DNA of 29,801 nucleotides from a virus. The first letter of the stretch is position 1. Each line of letters starts with the position of its first letter. The stretch is taken from IMG/VR virus record IMGVR_UViG_3300026519_000198, positions 1 to 29,801 of that record; one strand, given 5' to 3'. Positions 15,259 through 22,309 of the stretch are shown here, piece after piece. The notes under the pieces were generated by a model. That model was not told where the DNA came from. It saw nothing but the letters and a program-made list of their open reading frames with translations, and did no database searches. The position numbers and the translations under genes are program-made.

Positions 15259-15286
15259 ATTTTAGCGCCCAAATCCAGTTTGTCAA
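15259..15286 (-). promoter_or_regulatory. Sigma70-type promoter for the dCMP deaminase
   Basis: On the minus strand, a perfect -35 TTGACA (15286-15281) is followed after 16 bases by TAAAAT (15264-15259, five of six matches to the -10 consensus). The expected start point, six or seven bases on, falls on the deaminase ATG. It overlaps the final codons of the preceding hydrolase gene and marks the switch from the lysis/structural block to the nucleotide block. Confidence 0.8.
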
Positions 15287-15912
15287 GGAACAATCGTAAA
15301 AATATAAAATAAAAGCGGCGACCTGGCAATATCTGACGGCTCCATACTATTATCTGACCTGTGATGAGTCAAGTCATATTTTACTTTAGAAAAACTGTGT
15401 GCTACTGCCGTACTACATACTGGATATACAATTTTATGGTCTGTATCATCAGTTACCGTATCAATATTATAAAATAGTCTCAGTATTGGTAGTTTATAAC
15501 TTGCAATCCACGCTATCCTTTTCCAGCCATATGGAAGGCCCGTCATTCGCCGCATCATATTGGTAACCTTCTTTCCATCAAACTTAACGTCAAATTCCAC
15601 TGGAATACCACTTACTGGAACTATAATCTTACGACTACTAACTGGTCTGTATACGTCTATACTTTTTTCCTGCTCAATATATCTTTCCAGATTTACGCTT
15701 CGACCACCCTTCCATTCCCTAAATTCTACACATTCCCAAATTTTGTCTCCATTAGAACCAACTGAGGAAGCAACGCCTACATGACTATATTTTCCTTCTC
15801 CAGCTCTCTGGATAAGTTTTGAGACTATGCTATTACCACTAAACAGCAATACATCACCCTCTTTTAGGAGGTTTCTGGCTTTTTCAAACCTAGTTTTTAT
15901 TCGGGTGGTCAT
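15283..15912 (-). CDS. YiiX/NlpC-P60-type (permuted papain-like) hydrolase
   Basis: A 209-residue protein of the permuted papain-like group. LLKEGDVLLFSGNSIVSKLI (about residues 15-34) and GKYSHVGVASS (40-50, catalytic histidine H44) are the N-terminal signature. IVYPVCSTAVAHSF (161-174, C166) supplies the cysteine nucleophile, in the circularly permuted order seen in YiiX-like proteins. Members cleave amide or peptide bonds in cell-wall peptides, lipids or proteins. There is no signal peptide. Next to a one-pass membrane protein in the same transcript it could be a cell-wall lytic enzyme or an entry protein; the substrate is not visible. Its start overlaps the membrane-protein gene by 23 bases. 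Confidence 0.75.
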   Translation of the reverse strand: MTTRIKTRFEKARNLLKEGDVLLFSGNSIVSKLIQRAGEGKYSHVGVASSVGSNGDKIWECVEFREWKGGRSVNLERYIEQEKSIDVYRPVSSRKIIVPVSGIPVEFDVKFDGKKVTNMMRRMTGLPYGWKRIAWIASYKLPILRLFYNIDTVTDDTDHKIVYPVCSTAVAHSFSKVKYDLTHHRSDNSMEPSDIARSPLLFYIFTIVP

Positions 15913-16249
15913 GTCGATTTTTATTTTGTTCTTCTATATATTTTAGTGTGCTATTAAGTGTTGCCATTTGTATTCTGAGTTGTTGAATTGCTTCGGTATT
16001 CTTCTCCAAAATCCTAACTAAATTTCGCTTATCTTCTTGCTGTTCTTCCAATATTTGCCTGATGATGCGATTTTCAGAACTAATCATCTTAGATGCTTCA
16101 TCGCGCGTAATATATTTTCTACCTTCCATTAACCAAAATCCACCCATAGCTATGACTATGGTGACTAAGGTTGTAACAACATATCCACTTAATCGCAAGC
16201 ACAAAGAAGAAAAGTCCATGTTGTTGATAGCAATTTTAGATGTTGCCAT
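15890..16249 (-). CDS. Membrane-anchored coiled-coil protein, possible holin or lysis accessory
   Basis: A 119-residue protein from the ATG at 16249 (a GTG three codons upstream is the alternative). One strong transmembrane segment, LSGYVVTTLVTIVIAMGGFW, lies at about residues 20-39. It is followed by a long charged helix with heptad spacing from about residue 55 to 105 (ENRIIRQILEEQQEDKRNLV and IQQLRIQMATLNSTLKYIEE), which should be a coiled coil, and then a short basic tail. One membrane pass plus a cytoplasmic or periplasmic coiled coil is seen in some phage holins and lysis accessories. The downstream papain-like hydrolase supports that reading. No specific family can be assigned. Confidence 0.6.
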   Translation of the reverse strand: MATSKIAINNMDFSSLCLRLSGYVVTTLVTIVIAMGGFWLMEGRKYITRDEASKMISSENRIIRQILEEQQEDKRNLVRILEKNTEAIQQLRIQMATLNSTLKYIEEQNKNRHDHPNKN

Positions 16250-16269
16250 AACGCCCACTTTCTATAACT

Positions 16270-16309
16270 AAAAAATAATGGGGGCGCTAGAATGACTAAC
16301 GACCCCCAT
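16270..16309 (-). terminator. Strong Rho-independent terminator after the structural gene
   Basis: On the minus strand, ATGGGGG pairs with CCCCCAT, extended inward by CGTTAG / CTAGCG with one bulged T, enclosing a five-base loop. The stem is followed by TTATTTTTT. It closes the 16322-17131 gene, consistent with heavy, separate expression of a virion protein. Confidence 0.88.
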
Positions 16310-16321
16310 AAATAAACTAGA

Positions 16322-17131
16322 TTAGCCGTTAGTCTTAGCTGGATAGTCCTTTTGGACTGGTCCGTAAGTACCATCAGACATACCACTATGACGATAAACC
16401 AATTCGCCTGGTTTAGCGCGAGTTGGAGTGGCCGCGTCGTCAGTTCCCCAAGTTGGAGCGTCGTCGGCAACCGCTGGATCAGTGGTCCATTTACCAGTAT
16501 AAACGTTCCAATATCCAGCGCGAATAGCTGTGGCTACACGAACTGTTCTCATGTGCTCTAACTTATGAATACTTCTACGAATACCATAATCTGCACCAAA
16601 ACCAGTACGAGTCTTTTGTCCACCAGCAACCGAACTTGAATAGGCGAGCATAATAAACTCGCCAGTCGTCATAGAGGCAAACCGACCTGCAACTGTCGAA
16701 TAGACACCTGGAGTAGCCGAACTAACAAACGGCTTATCAGTATCAAAAGTGTTGGTTGTAACAGCAGTAATCTTTTGTGGGCCATCCAAATTACCGCTTG
16801 TAGAACCGCTGACATTAATTACAGTGTCTTTACTCAGGCCGTGAGAGTTGAGAGTATATCTACAAAACCCACTACCATTATCAGCAACGCTAGTTATAGT
16901 AACGGTAGACGAATGAAACGCACCAAATAAGTTCTTAGATTTGACAACCTGAGTACCGAAAATAGATACTAAATCACCAAACCTAACTTTGGCTGTTATT
17001 GCAGAATTGGATGGGACTGAGGTTCCAATGGCAAAGGCCGAACCACCATTAATCTTTGTGGAAGTAGCCGTAATACTTGAGCCATTGACCTGTTTCTTAT
17101 CGTTATCGGGAAAAAGAGTATAGTTTGACAT
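16322..17131 (-). CDS. Probable virion/tail structural protein
   Basis: A 269-residue protein rich in Ser, Thr, Gly and Ala and low in Cys, typical of phage structural proteins. The middle segment, LNSHGLSKDTVINVSGSTSG followed by PQKITAVTTNTFDT, is the repeat-like beta unit often found in phage tail and baseplate proteins (a short beta sandwich with a 'HGL...D.V.V.G' and 'I..V..NTF' pattern). The C-terminal third (residues about 185-265) is rich in tyrosine, tryptophan and glycine and could be a surface region. It stands alone between the DeoC-like gene and a strong terminator, which fits independent late expression. An AAGGG site lies about ten bases before the ATG. The exact virion role cannot be stated. 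Confidence 0.7.
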   Translation of the reverse strand: MSNYTLFPDNDKKQVNGSSITATSTKINGGSAFAIGTSVPSNSAITAKVRFGDLVSIFGTQVVKSKNLFGAFHSSTVTITSVADNGSGFCRYTLNSHGLSKDTVINVSGSTSGNLDGPQKITAVTTNTFDTDKPFVSSATPGVYSTVAGRFASMTTGEFIMLAYSSSVAGGQKTRTGFGADYGIRRSIHKLEHMRTVRVATAIRAGYWNVYTGKWTTDPAVADDAPTWGTDDAATPTRAKPGELVYRHSGMSDGTYGPVQKDYPAKTNG

Positions 17132-17190
17132 ATTGCTGCATCCCTTTTGTGGCAGCTATCTTGTCCTATCGTCCAACTACAGATGAAATC

Positions 17191-17841
17191 CTAGTCAGTT
17201 TTGTTATACACCAAACACCTCTCCAGGGCAGTGATTTTATGGAATCTAGCCCCAAATACCTTAGCTTTTCTTATCATTTCAAGGTGTTGTGGCATATAGA
17301 TATTACCATTACATATAGTCGAGATATTATAATCCTTATGGATTTGGTGACACAGCAGCATATTGTCCCTATAATCATCAACATAGTGTCCATTAGACAT
17401 AAACAAATATTCTATATTTAAAGTTTTACATATCACGCAAGATTCGACTATTAGCGGCCAATCTATTACGCGATAATCTATCATAACCCTGAGGGTAACG
17501 CCATTGTCGTCACAAATACGTTTGGCAGAAGAAATGTCAGCAATGTATTCATTTACGCGATCATTCAAAATTAAGACTGATTGTGCCACCAAATCTATCG
17601 CATTGGCCCCACAGTGTATGGCCTTTAGGATCGTGTGCTGTCTGATTTTCGGGTCTGATTTTCCTAGGGGATAATCTATTGGGGCCGATATAACAGTTCC
17701 TTCTGCTAAAATATCAGATAGCTTACCTAAAAATATGTGCGGTACGGATATTCCATGTACTCCAAGATCAAGCGCCCTAAATACATTTTTTCTAACGTCG
17801 GCCTCAACTTGTTCGTCATAGCACGCATATTCAATGTACAC
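17191..17841 (-). CDS. DeoC-like TIM-barrel protein lacking the catalytic lysines
   Basis: A 216-residue protein whose layout follows deoxyribose-phosphate aldolase: VISAPIDYPLGKSD (about residues 50-63, the 'FPLG' strand), NAIDLVAQS (about 80, with the conserved aspartate), then LRVMIDYRVI and later LFMSNGHYVDD and STICNGNIYMP. In DeoC the Schiff-base lysine lies in a K-T-S-T-G motif and a second lysine in K-x-x-G-G; here the corresponding positions read F-M-S-N-G and I-C-N-G-N. So aldolase chemistry looks lost, and the protein may bind a sugar phosphate or act on something else. The start is GTG at 17841 with AGAGGA upstream. It is the last gene of the run beginning at the DNA ligase. Confidence 0.72.
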   Translation of the reverse strand: MYIEYACYDEQVEADVRKNVFRALDLGVHGISVPHIFLGKLSDILAEGTVISAPIDYPLGKSDPKIRQHTILKAIHCGANAIDLVAQSVLILNDRVNEYIADISSAKRICDDNGVTLRVMIDYRVIDWPLIVESCVICKTLNIEYLFMSNGHYVDDYRDNMLLCHQIHKDYNISTICNGNIYMPQHLEMIRKAKVFGARFHKITALERCLVYNKTD

Positions 17842-17842
17842 T

Positions 17843-18466
17843 TTATTCCTCTATTCCATACTCCACGTTAACCATGTTACCCCATATCCCTATCATTTTA
17901 CATGGTGCTAAATCACTTAGTGTAACGCGTATCGTTCGTATTCCAAACCTATTTAATTCTTTCCTTAGCGTTAGTGTTAATTCTTTGTCTGTATCTATAT
18001 GGTTTTTTTGTAAGTATTCCAGACTATGAGATGTTATTACCTTTTTAATTGCTGCTAGTGCTAGGTCTTGTATTGTATCTTCATAGTCATAACATTCAGT
18101 TAATAACTTTTCAACATCATTTACTTCGTATACTAATATACCACTAACACCAACAGCACAACCGTCCTTAGTACACAAATATTGCTCTACTAAGTTGGTT
18201 GTTTGGCGCTTAATAGGAACTATCTCACATTCTGTTACTATAGGCCAATATATATGTATTCCGCTTCTATAAAAACCTAATACTGGTAAACATCCTATGA
18301 GTTTTATGTAGGGAAAGTATATTCCATTATTACATGTTAATACTATTACGCGATTTCCAGTTCTGAATTTTACGCCCTGGTGCGTAGTTTTGATAAGTAG
18401 TAAAGATGGTATTAAGTCTAAAAGCGAACTAAATAACTGGCCTATCCAACCAAAGGCCGATTCCAT
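17843..18466 (-). CDS. SPFH/band 7 (prohibitin/stomatin-like) protein
   Basis: A 207-residue protein with the band 7 pattern: a hydrophobic N-terminus (LFSSLLDLIPSLLLI) that may anchor it in the membrane, then VLGFYRSGIHIYWPIVTECE (the G-x-H-x-x-x-P segment) followed by a strand pair IVPIKRQTTNL. TKDGCAVGVSGILVYEVNDV (about 115-134) is the core of the domain, with the helix DTIQDLALAAIKKVITSHSL after it. RFGIRTIRVTLSDLAP is the typical C-terminal strand of the SPFH domain. SPFH proteins assemble into membrane-associated rings or scaffolds. The long oligomerising coiled coil found in flotillins is absent. A phage could use it to organise replication or lysis at the membrane; this is inference. 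Confidence 0.78.
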   Translation of the reverse strand: MESAFGWIGQLFSSLLDLIPSLLLIKTTHQGVKFRTGNRVIVLTCNNGIYFPYIKLIGCLPVLGFYRSGIHIYWPIVTECEIVPIKRQTTNLVEQYLCTKDGCAVGVSGILVYEVNDVEKLLTECYDYEDTIQDLALAAIKKVITSHSLEYLQKNHIDTDKELTLTLRKELNRFGIRTIRVTLSDLAPCKMIGIWGNMVNVEYGIEE

Positions 18467-18468
18467 AA

Positions 18469-18969
18469 TTAGTCATCCGTGTTGGAGCTAAGAATATTAA
18501 CATTTAGATTTTTCATTATTTGCTCCTTTACTTCTTGACTATTGAACGCTTTACCTATGGCAATTCTCCACCTATATGGCGTAAATATATCTAATGTTTC
18601 CACGCCATCGGTCTGATCTAGAATATCTTGTATTTCTTCTGTCATGCGGAAGTTTGAGTGCATAACCCAAAAGTTGAATACTTTGCTTGGGGTACTCCAT
18701 TCAGTTAGAGGTACTACACCTAGTGGTGTGGCCAAAAGTTTCATTGGTCTTTTGGGCATTTTATGGGGAATCGGAACCTTGCCTTCCATCATATCATAGT
18801 CTAACTCTTCCCAATCTTCTTCGGTAGCAGTTCCGTTTTCTAATTTCTCTATCTTTTTGAGGATTTCGTCACTCTCAAAAGTGCCAATAGCGCCTGGCCA
18901 CTCAATATCTTCTATATCTTCACCATATGGGTCTGCCCATTTTTCCCATATTATTTTTCGTTCTTTCAT
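18469..18969 (-). CDS. Unknown 166-residue protein downstream of ThyA
   Basis: Not assigned to a family. The N-terminal half is acidic (EKWADPYGEDIEDIEWPGAI and helix DEILKKIEKLENGTATEEDW). The C-terminal half, TPSKVFNFWVMHSNFRMTEE then LDQTDGVETLDIFTPYRWRI, looks like a compact alpha/beta domain of a kind that recurs in T4-type phages without known function. There is no membrane segment or obvious active site. Its ATG overlaps the ThyA stop (ATGA), which argues for coupled translation. It ends three bases before the SPFH gene. Confidence 0.7.
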   Translation of the reverse strand: MKERKIIWEKWADPYGEDIEDIEWPGAIGTFESDEILKKIEKLENGTATEEDWEELDYDMMEGKVPIPHKMPKRPMKLLATPLGVVPLTEWSTPSKVFNFWVMHSNFRMTEEIQDILDQTDGVETLDIFTPYRWRIAIGKAFNSQEVKEQIMKNLNVNILSSNTDD

Positions 18970-20405
18970 ACAACTACCTCCCCAAACTTAATCGCTGGAT
19001 GCGGATTATAATTTATTAGTTCTACATCCTCATGTGTCCAATTAAATATACTAAATTTGCCATTATATTTAATCCTTATACTAGGGAGGTTCCTTGGTTC
19101 CCTTGTAAGTTGCTCCTTAACCCCGTCTAATTGGTTTTCATATATATGACAGTCTACCAATACACCAGACAGATTTCCTGGCTCCAGATTGGCTTCTTTA
19201 GCCAAAAGGGTCAACAATAGAGCATATGACGCTATATTAAATGGTACACCAAGCATCAGATCACAACTCCTTTGTATCCAACACAAGTGTAATTTTCCGC
19301 CAATGACGGTAACATTCCACCCCCAATGACAAGGCGGTAACGCCATCATATGTAGGTCGTTTGGATTCCACGCAGAACATACCATACGCCTATCGTTAGG
19401 ATTGTTATGCAATGTGTCCACTATATTTTTTAGTTGGTCAGTTCCACTAGGAGGGAGAATAACATCACTATGTATCTGTACATCACGCTTCCATTCGCAT
19501 GTTGACTTATCATACATTTGACCTTTTACATGAAGGTGGTATCCACACCAATGGTTTACCTTACTTCTCCACCCCCTTATCTCTTGAATGTCTCTTAAGA
19601 AATTAGAAAATATAAGCCAGTCGTTAGACATATAAAATCCACGAGCACCATAATTTTTATAGCTCAAATTAGATGGATTATAGCACCTAGATAACAGTCC
19701 AAGCCAGTAATTATAAATACGTCTACGTTTTTTGGACGAAACACCATCATATTTTACGGTTGGACCCATGCAACCAACGCCATATTGACTTATATGATAT
19801 GGGTCTCTAACTTTACCAGAATTGACCGATGAAGCTCTACACCAATATTTATAAGTAGTTCTTAGAAACTGTATTTGTAATAGCTTCTTCTTTTTTCCTA
19901 TTATTATAAAATCGCCATACTTTTCATTATTATATATTTTACCATCTATTGATTCCTCAATTTTACAGTATGGTATATTTGGTTTAGGCGTTGGAACGTA
20001 ATTTCCACCAAAATTTCGCCACTCCCACCCGTAAATTGGACCCAAGTCCCTAGATGCTAACTGATAACGCTTTCTTTGGTCCCAACTGGCACCAGCAATA
20101 GAACCAGACACAGAACTAAATTCGTCCCAAATTCTACAGCCACGATCTTGATACCACTTTTTGTCGGTAATTCCTTTTATAAATCCCTCCAACTCAACCT
20201 TAATGGCGTGCCAAGCCATCTTTTTGGTGGTTAATAGCGGAAACCCATCTTCCATATTATGCGTGAAAAATACGTTTGGTAGTGCAAGCGTCTTCACTCC
20301 ACCATCAACTGGCTCAAATTTACCAGTATGAATATTTTTTCTAACTGGACACTTAACATGACCATTTTGTATTACGTTTTCTACAATATCTAAATACTGT
20401 TTCAT
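18966..20405 (-). CDS. thyA: Thymidylate synthase with a ~190-residue in-frame insertion
   Basis: A 479-residue ThyA; ordinary enzymes have about 260-290. The N-terminal part shows NMEDGFPLLTTKKM (about 50-63), RIWDEF and DLGPIYGWEWRNFGG (120-134). After the insertion the rest is intact: NPNDRRMVCSAWNPNDLHMM, ALPPCHWG with the catalytic cysteine (C359), QRSCDLMLGVPFNIASYALL with the dUMP-specific asparagine, DCHIYENQLDGVKEQLTREP and INYNPHPAIK. It methylates dUMP to dTMP with methylenetetrahydrofolate, downstream of the dCMP deaminase and dUTPase. The insertion sits between the 'GPIYG.EWR' and 'G.DQL' segments, a loop where length varies in the family, so activity could be preserved. A GGGAG ribosome site precedes the ATG at 20405. 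Confidence 0.9.
   Translation of the reverse strand: MKQYLDIVENVIQNGHVKCPVRKNIHTGKFEPVDGGVKTLALPNVFFTHNMEDGFPLLTTKKMAWHAIKVELEGFIKGITDKKWYQDRGCRIWDEFSSVSGSIAGASWDQRKRYQLASRDLGPIYGWEWRNFGGNYVPTPKPNIPYCKIEESIDGKIYNNEKYGDFIIIGKKKKLLQIQFLRTTYKYWCRASSVNSGKVRDPYHISQYGVGCMGPTVKYDGVSSKKRRRIYNYWLGLLSRCYNPSNLSYKNYGARGFYMSNDWLIFSNFLRDIQEIRGWRSKVNHWCGYHLHVKGQMYDKSTCEWKRDVQIHSDVILPPSGTDQLKNIVDTLHNNPNDRRMVCSAWNPNDLHMMALPPCHWGWNVTVIGGKLHLCWIQRSCDLMLGVPFNIASYALLLTLLAKEANLEPGNLSGVLVDCHIYENQLDGVKEQLTREPRNLPSIRIKYNGKFSIFNWTHEDVELINYNPHPAIKFGEVVV
19422..19985 (-). other. In-frame endonuclease-like insertion inside ThyA
   Basis: About 188 codons (roughly residues 141-328 of ThyA) with no counterpart in ordinary thymidylate synthases. 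The first part (YGDFIIIGKKKKLLQIQFLR, then HISQYGVGCMGPTVKY) and the second (RRIYNYWLGLLSRCYNPSNL, KNYGARGFYMSNDWLIFSNF, MYDKSTCEWK) follow the two-part pattern 'I.F..T.Y......G.V.DPY...GVG..G' and 'Y..W..ML.RCYNP....Y..YG.RG......W..F..F' that I associate with phage homing-endonuclease-like proteins. No intein blocks (no first Cys/Ser, no terminal Asn) and no stop codons are present. The boundaries are approximate. The endonuclease label is inferred from the pattern, not from identified catalytic residues. Confidence 0.6.
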
Positions 20406-20878
20406 TCTGGTCTCCCGTTGGAATGTCCTTGAACCTTTATTCTTTGCTTTCCTATTTGAAATACCTCAGATGGCTTTACCACCTGTTCAGCTACTTTTAT
20501 TGTATCTCGCCAATGTTTAGCGACTGATTTATAAAATAACCTTAAACTCGCATCTTGTTTCATTAACTCTAAAAGTATATATTCACATTGCAAAGCAAGT
20601 CGCCCAGAATTAATAAAATACAAAAGCGTTCCCAGGGCCTCTGATACTTCCTCGCTCTCATCTGTCCAATCTAGTTGAATATGAACATTGCCAGCAATAT
20701 CAACCATAAATGTTACGCTGGCGCCGCCAATAACAACATTCTCACCATCATACTTTTTTTCTGCTACATTTTCCTTTTGGTTTTCTCCATCTCTTTCAAA
20801 TGATGTGTCATATGTATCAACTTTGTTTTTAGACACACGATTACCCCACCCGATAAGTTTGTATAACCATTTAATCAT
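20402..20878 (-). CDS. Unknown protein upstream of ThyA
   Basis: Not recognised. From the ATG at 20878 the protein has 158 residues. It opens with MIKWLYKLIGWGNRV, an amphipathic start that could touch membrane, then a charged low-complexity stretch (residues about 18-48). The folded part, NVVIGGASVTFMVDIAGNVH through LALQCEYILLELMKQDASLR, looks like three strands followed by helices, and the C-terminus is basic. The open frame extends 19 codons further upstream, but that part lies within the preceding gene. It overlaps that gene by eight bases and the ThyA start by four. A role cannot be proposed from the sequence alone. Confidence 0.65.
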   Translation of the reverse strand: MIKWLYKLIGWGNRVSKNKVDTYDTSFERDGENQKENVAEKKYDGENVVIGGASVTFMVDIAGNVHIQLDWTDESEEVSEALGTLLYFINSGRLALQCEYILLELMKQDASLRLFYKSVAKHWRDTIKVAEQVVKPSEVFQIGKQRIKVQGHSNGRPE

Positions 20879-21179
20879 TGTTTGATAATACCTTAATAGT
20901 AGGTTTAATAAATTCAGAATCAAGAGGGACTTCAACGTTATAAAATAGGTTTAAAGTATCGCCATCTAATTCAGCAGAAGAAAGGTATATATTTGCCCAC
21001 TCCTTGTGAAGTTTGACACATTGTTCAAACAATTCCTTAGCACATTCTAGTGGACCTTTATTACTTAATTCGCACGATGGATATATTATACTCTTACCAT
21101 TTGGATCATCAGTAACAGTATATATATCTCCACTAACCCAATCAACCATCCTAAATACTAATTGTATCTTTACCTTCAT
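20871..21179 (-). CDS. Unknown 102-residue protein
   Basis: Not recognised. A compact, acidic protein with alternating strands: MKVKIQLVFRMVDWVSGDIY, a central helix (GPLECAKELFEQCVKLHKEW), and a C-terminal strand pair (DTLNLFYNVEVPLDSEF and KPTIKVLSN). The beta-helix-beta layout loosely recalls small Nudix-like or ferredoxin-like folds, but no Nudix box is present. It overlaps the sigma-factor gene end by 29 bases and the following gene by eight. The ribosome site before the ATG is weak, so translation probably depends on coupling to the sigma-factor gene. Confidence 0.62.
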   Translation of the reverse strand: MKVKIQLVFRMVDWVSGDIYTVTDDPNGKSIIYPSCELSNKGPLECAKELFEQCVKLHKEWANIYLSSAELDGDTLNLFYNVEVPLDSEFIKPTIKVLSNND

Positions 21180-21795
21180 AATATTGTCTTATTTGTTTGA
21201 ATGTTCTACCAAGAAATTCATGGACACTTTGCCTACTAACTCCACGCTTCTTTCCTATTTGTTTCAACGTAAGGCCCTTTAAGAAATAGTCCTTCAAATA
21301 TTCAATCTGCCTATCTGACAAAAACGGCAATGTTAATATTTCTTTAACTTTTTGTTTTGCTTTTTCGTCTTGCTCTTTGCGTTCGGCAATCTGGTCTGGC
21401 GTATCATTATCTACATTTTGTGTAATAAACATAAAACTATTATCTGTGTTATCACTAATAACATCATCTAAAGAGTAGCATCTTTGTTTTGAACCAGCCC
21501 TTGATATATAGTTGTAGATTGCATATATTGCCATTTGTTTTCTGTAGCCGTGTCGTGTACCATTACCATTAAATCTCCAGTCAGCCATCATTATAACGTG
21601 AGCAACATTACAAACGGCGTCCTCATTATTTAGCATTTCTTGTGCTAGGCCAGGCTTGATTCGGGGCGCATGGGCGCATATTATTTTTCGGGCAATATTA
21701 TAGTATTCGCCCAATGATTCAAATTCAACATTATCCTTATCCTGAAATTCAACCTTCTTTTCTCCAATGCTTACTATGTCAATATTACTAGACAT
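21151..21795 (-). CDS. Phage RNA polymerase sigma factor
   Basis: A 214-residue sigma-like protein. The C-terminal part, LSDRQIEYLKDYFLKGLTLK and then QIGKKRGVSRQSVHEFLGRT (about residues 159-198), is a clear region 4 with a helix-turn-helix for -35 contact. The N-terminal half, AQEMLNNEDAVCNVAHVIMM and then YRKQMAIYAIYNYISRAGSK (about 51-104), matches region 2 in the reduced form seen in phage sigma factors such as T4 gp55. It should direct host RNA polymerase to later phage promoters, perhaps those of the structural genes. I do not see which promoter class it uses. A GGAGA ribosome site lies about eight bases before the ATG. It lies in the run led by the ligase promoter, so it would be made before late genes. 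Confidence 0.8.
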   Translation of the reverse strand: MSSNIDIVSIGEKKVEFQDKDNVEFESLGEYYNIARKIICAHAPRIKPGLAQEMLNNEDAVCNVAHVIMMADWRFNGNGTRHGYRKQMAIYAIYNYISRAGSKQRCYSLDDVISDNTDNSFMFITQNVDNDTPDQIAERKEQDEKAKQKVKEILTLPFLSDRQIEYLKDYFLKGLTLKQIGKKRGVSRQSVHEFLGRTFKQIRQYYEGKDTISI

Positions 21796-22309
21796 TCATT
21801 TTCTCCAATGCTGAGGTTCTTAGTTCTGCGAGCCATTCTTTATATTCGTCCGCGTTTTTGTGTAACCAAAATGCGTTCTTATTCATTAGGTCAAAAATCC
21901 AAAATGACTGAACATCATATCTAAACAAAATAATGTAGGCATTACAATTTAATAGTTTCGCTATCGTAACAATAAACTTGCCTTGGGAATCCCTACTAAA
22001 ATATCTATCTAAAATTGATGTTCTATATTTAGCCCACGAGTGACTTTGTAAATCATATTCATCAAAATCATAACGAGTTATTTCAAATAATGCTATTGGG
22101 ACGGGTTTATCATCAACAAATATGTATTCTATTTGGTCAATATCACTTACATAGGCAGTTTTTCTCTTGCGTCCATCTTTATAAGAAGTACCAACCATCC
22201 TTCTATAATCTCTATATGCTAGTGATCTATCCTCCTTATCTTCTCTCTGTCTGGCCTTTGTCCCCTCTTTGGTTTTCTTTTTGCTACTCTGTGATTTATA
22301 ATTAGTCAT
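21788..22309 (-). CDS. Possible PD-(D/E)XK-like protein
   Basis: A 173-residue protein. The N-terminal 50 residues are basic and polar, probably disordered. The folded part carries YVSDIDQIEYIFVDDKPVPI, then ALFEITRYD, where D-x-D-x-x-E-Y followed by a strand ending in E-x-T resembles motifs II and III of PD-(D/E)XK nucleases (with T or R where K is usual). ILFRYDVQSFWIFDLMNKNA and a C-terminal helix complete a small alpha/beta domain. The missing lysine makes catalysis doubtful, so it may be a DNA-binding or inactive relative. Start at the ATG rather than the TTG one codon upstream. It overlaps the sigma-factor start by eight bases and the upstream membrane-protein stop by eight. Confidence 0.55.
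   Translation of the reverse strand: MTNYKSQSSKKKTKEGTKARQREDKEDRSLAYRDYRRMVGTSYKDGRKRKTAYVSDIDQIEYIFVDDKPVPIALFEITRYDFDEYDLQSHSWAKYRTSILDRYFSRDSQGKFIVTIAKLLNCNAYIILFRYDVQSFWIFDLMNKNAFWLHKNADEYKEWLAELRTSALEKMNV

Noticed and set aside
19846-19853. T4 late promoter TATAAATA on the minus strand inside the thyA insert
   Set aside because: The octamer matches, but it is not found upstream of the structural gene, and an eight-base match is expected by chance in AT-rich DNA.
19422-19985. Group I intron or intein in thyA
   Set aside because: The insert is coding almost from end to end, leaving no space for an intron core, and it lacks Cys/Ser at the start and His-Asn at the end.
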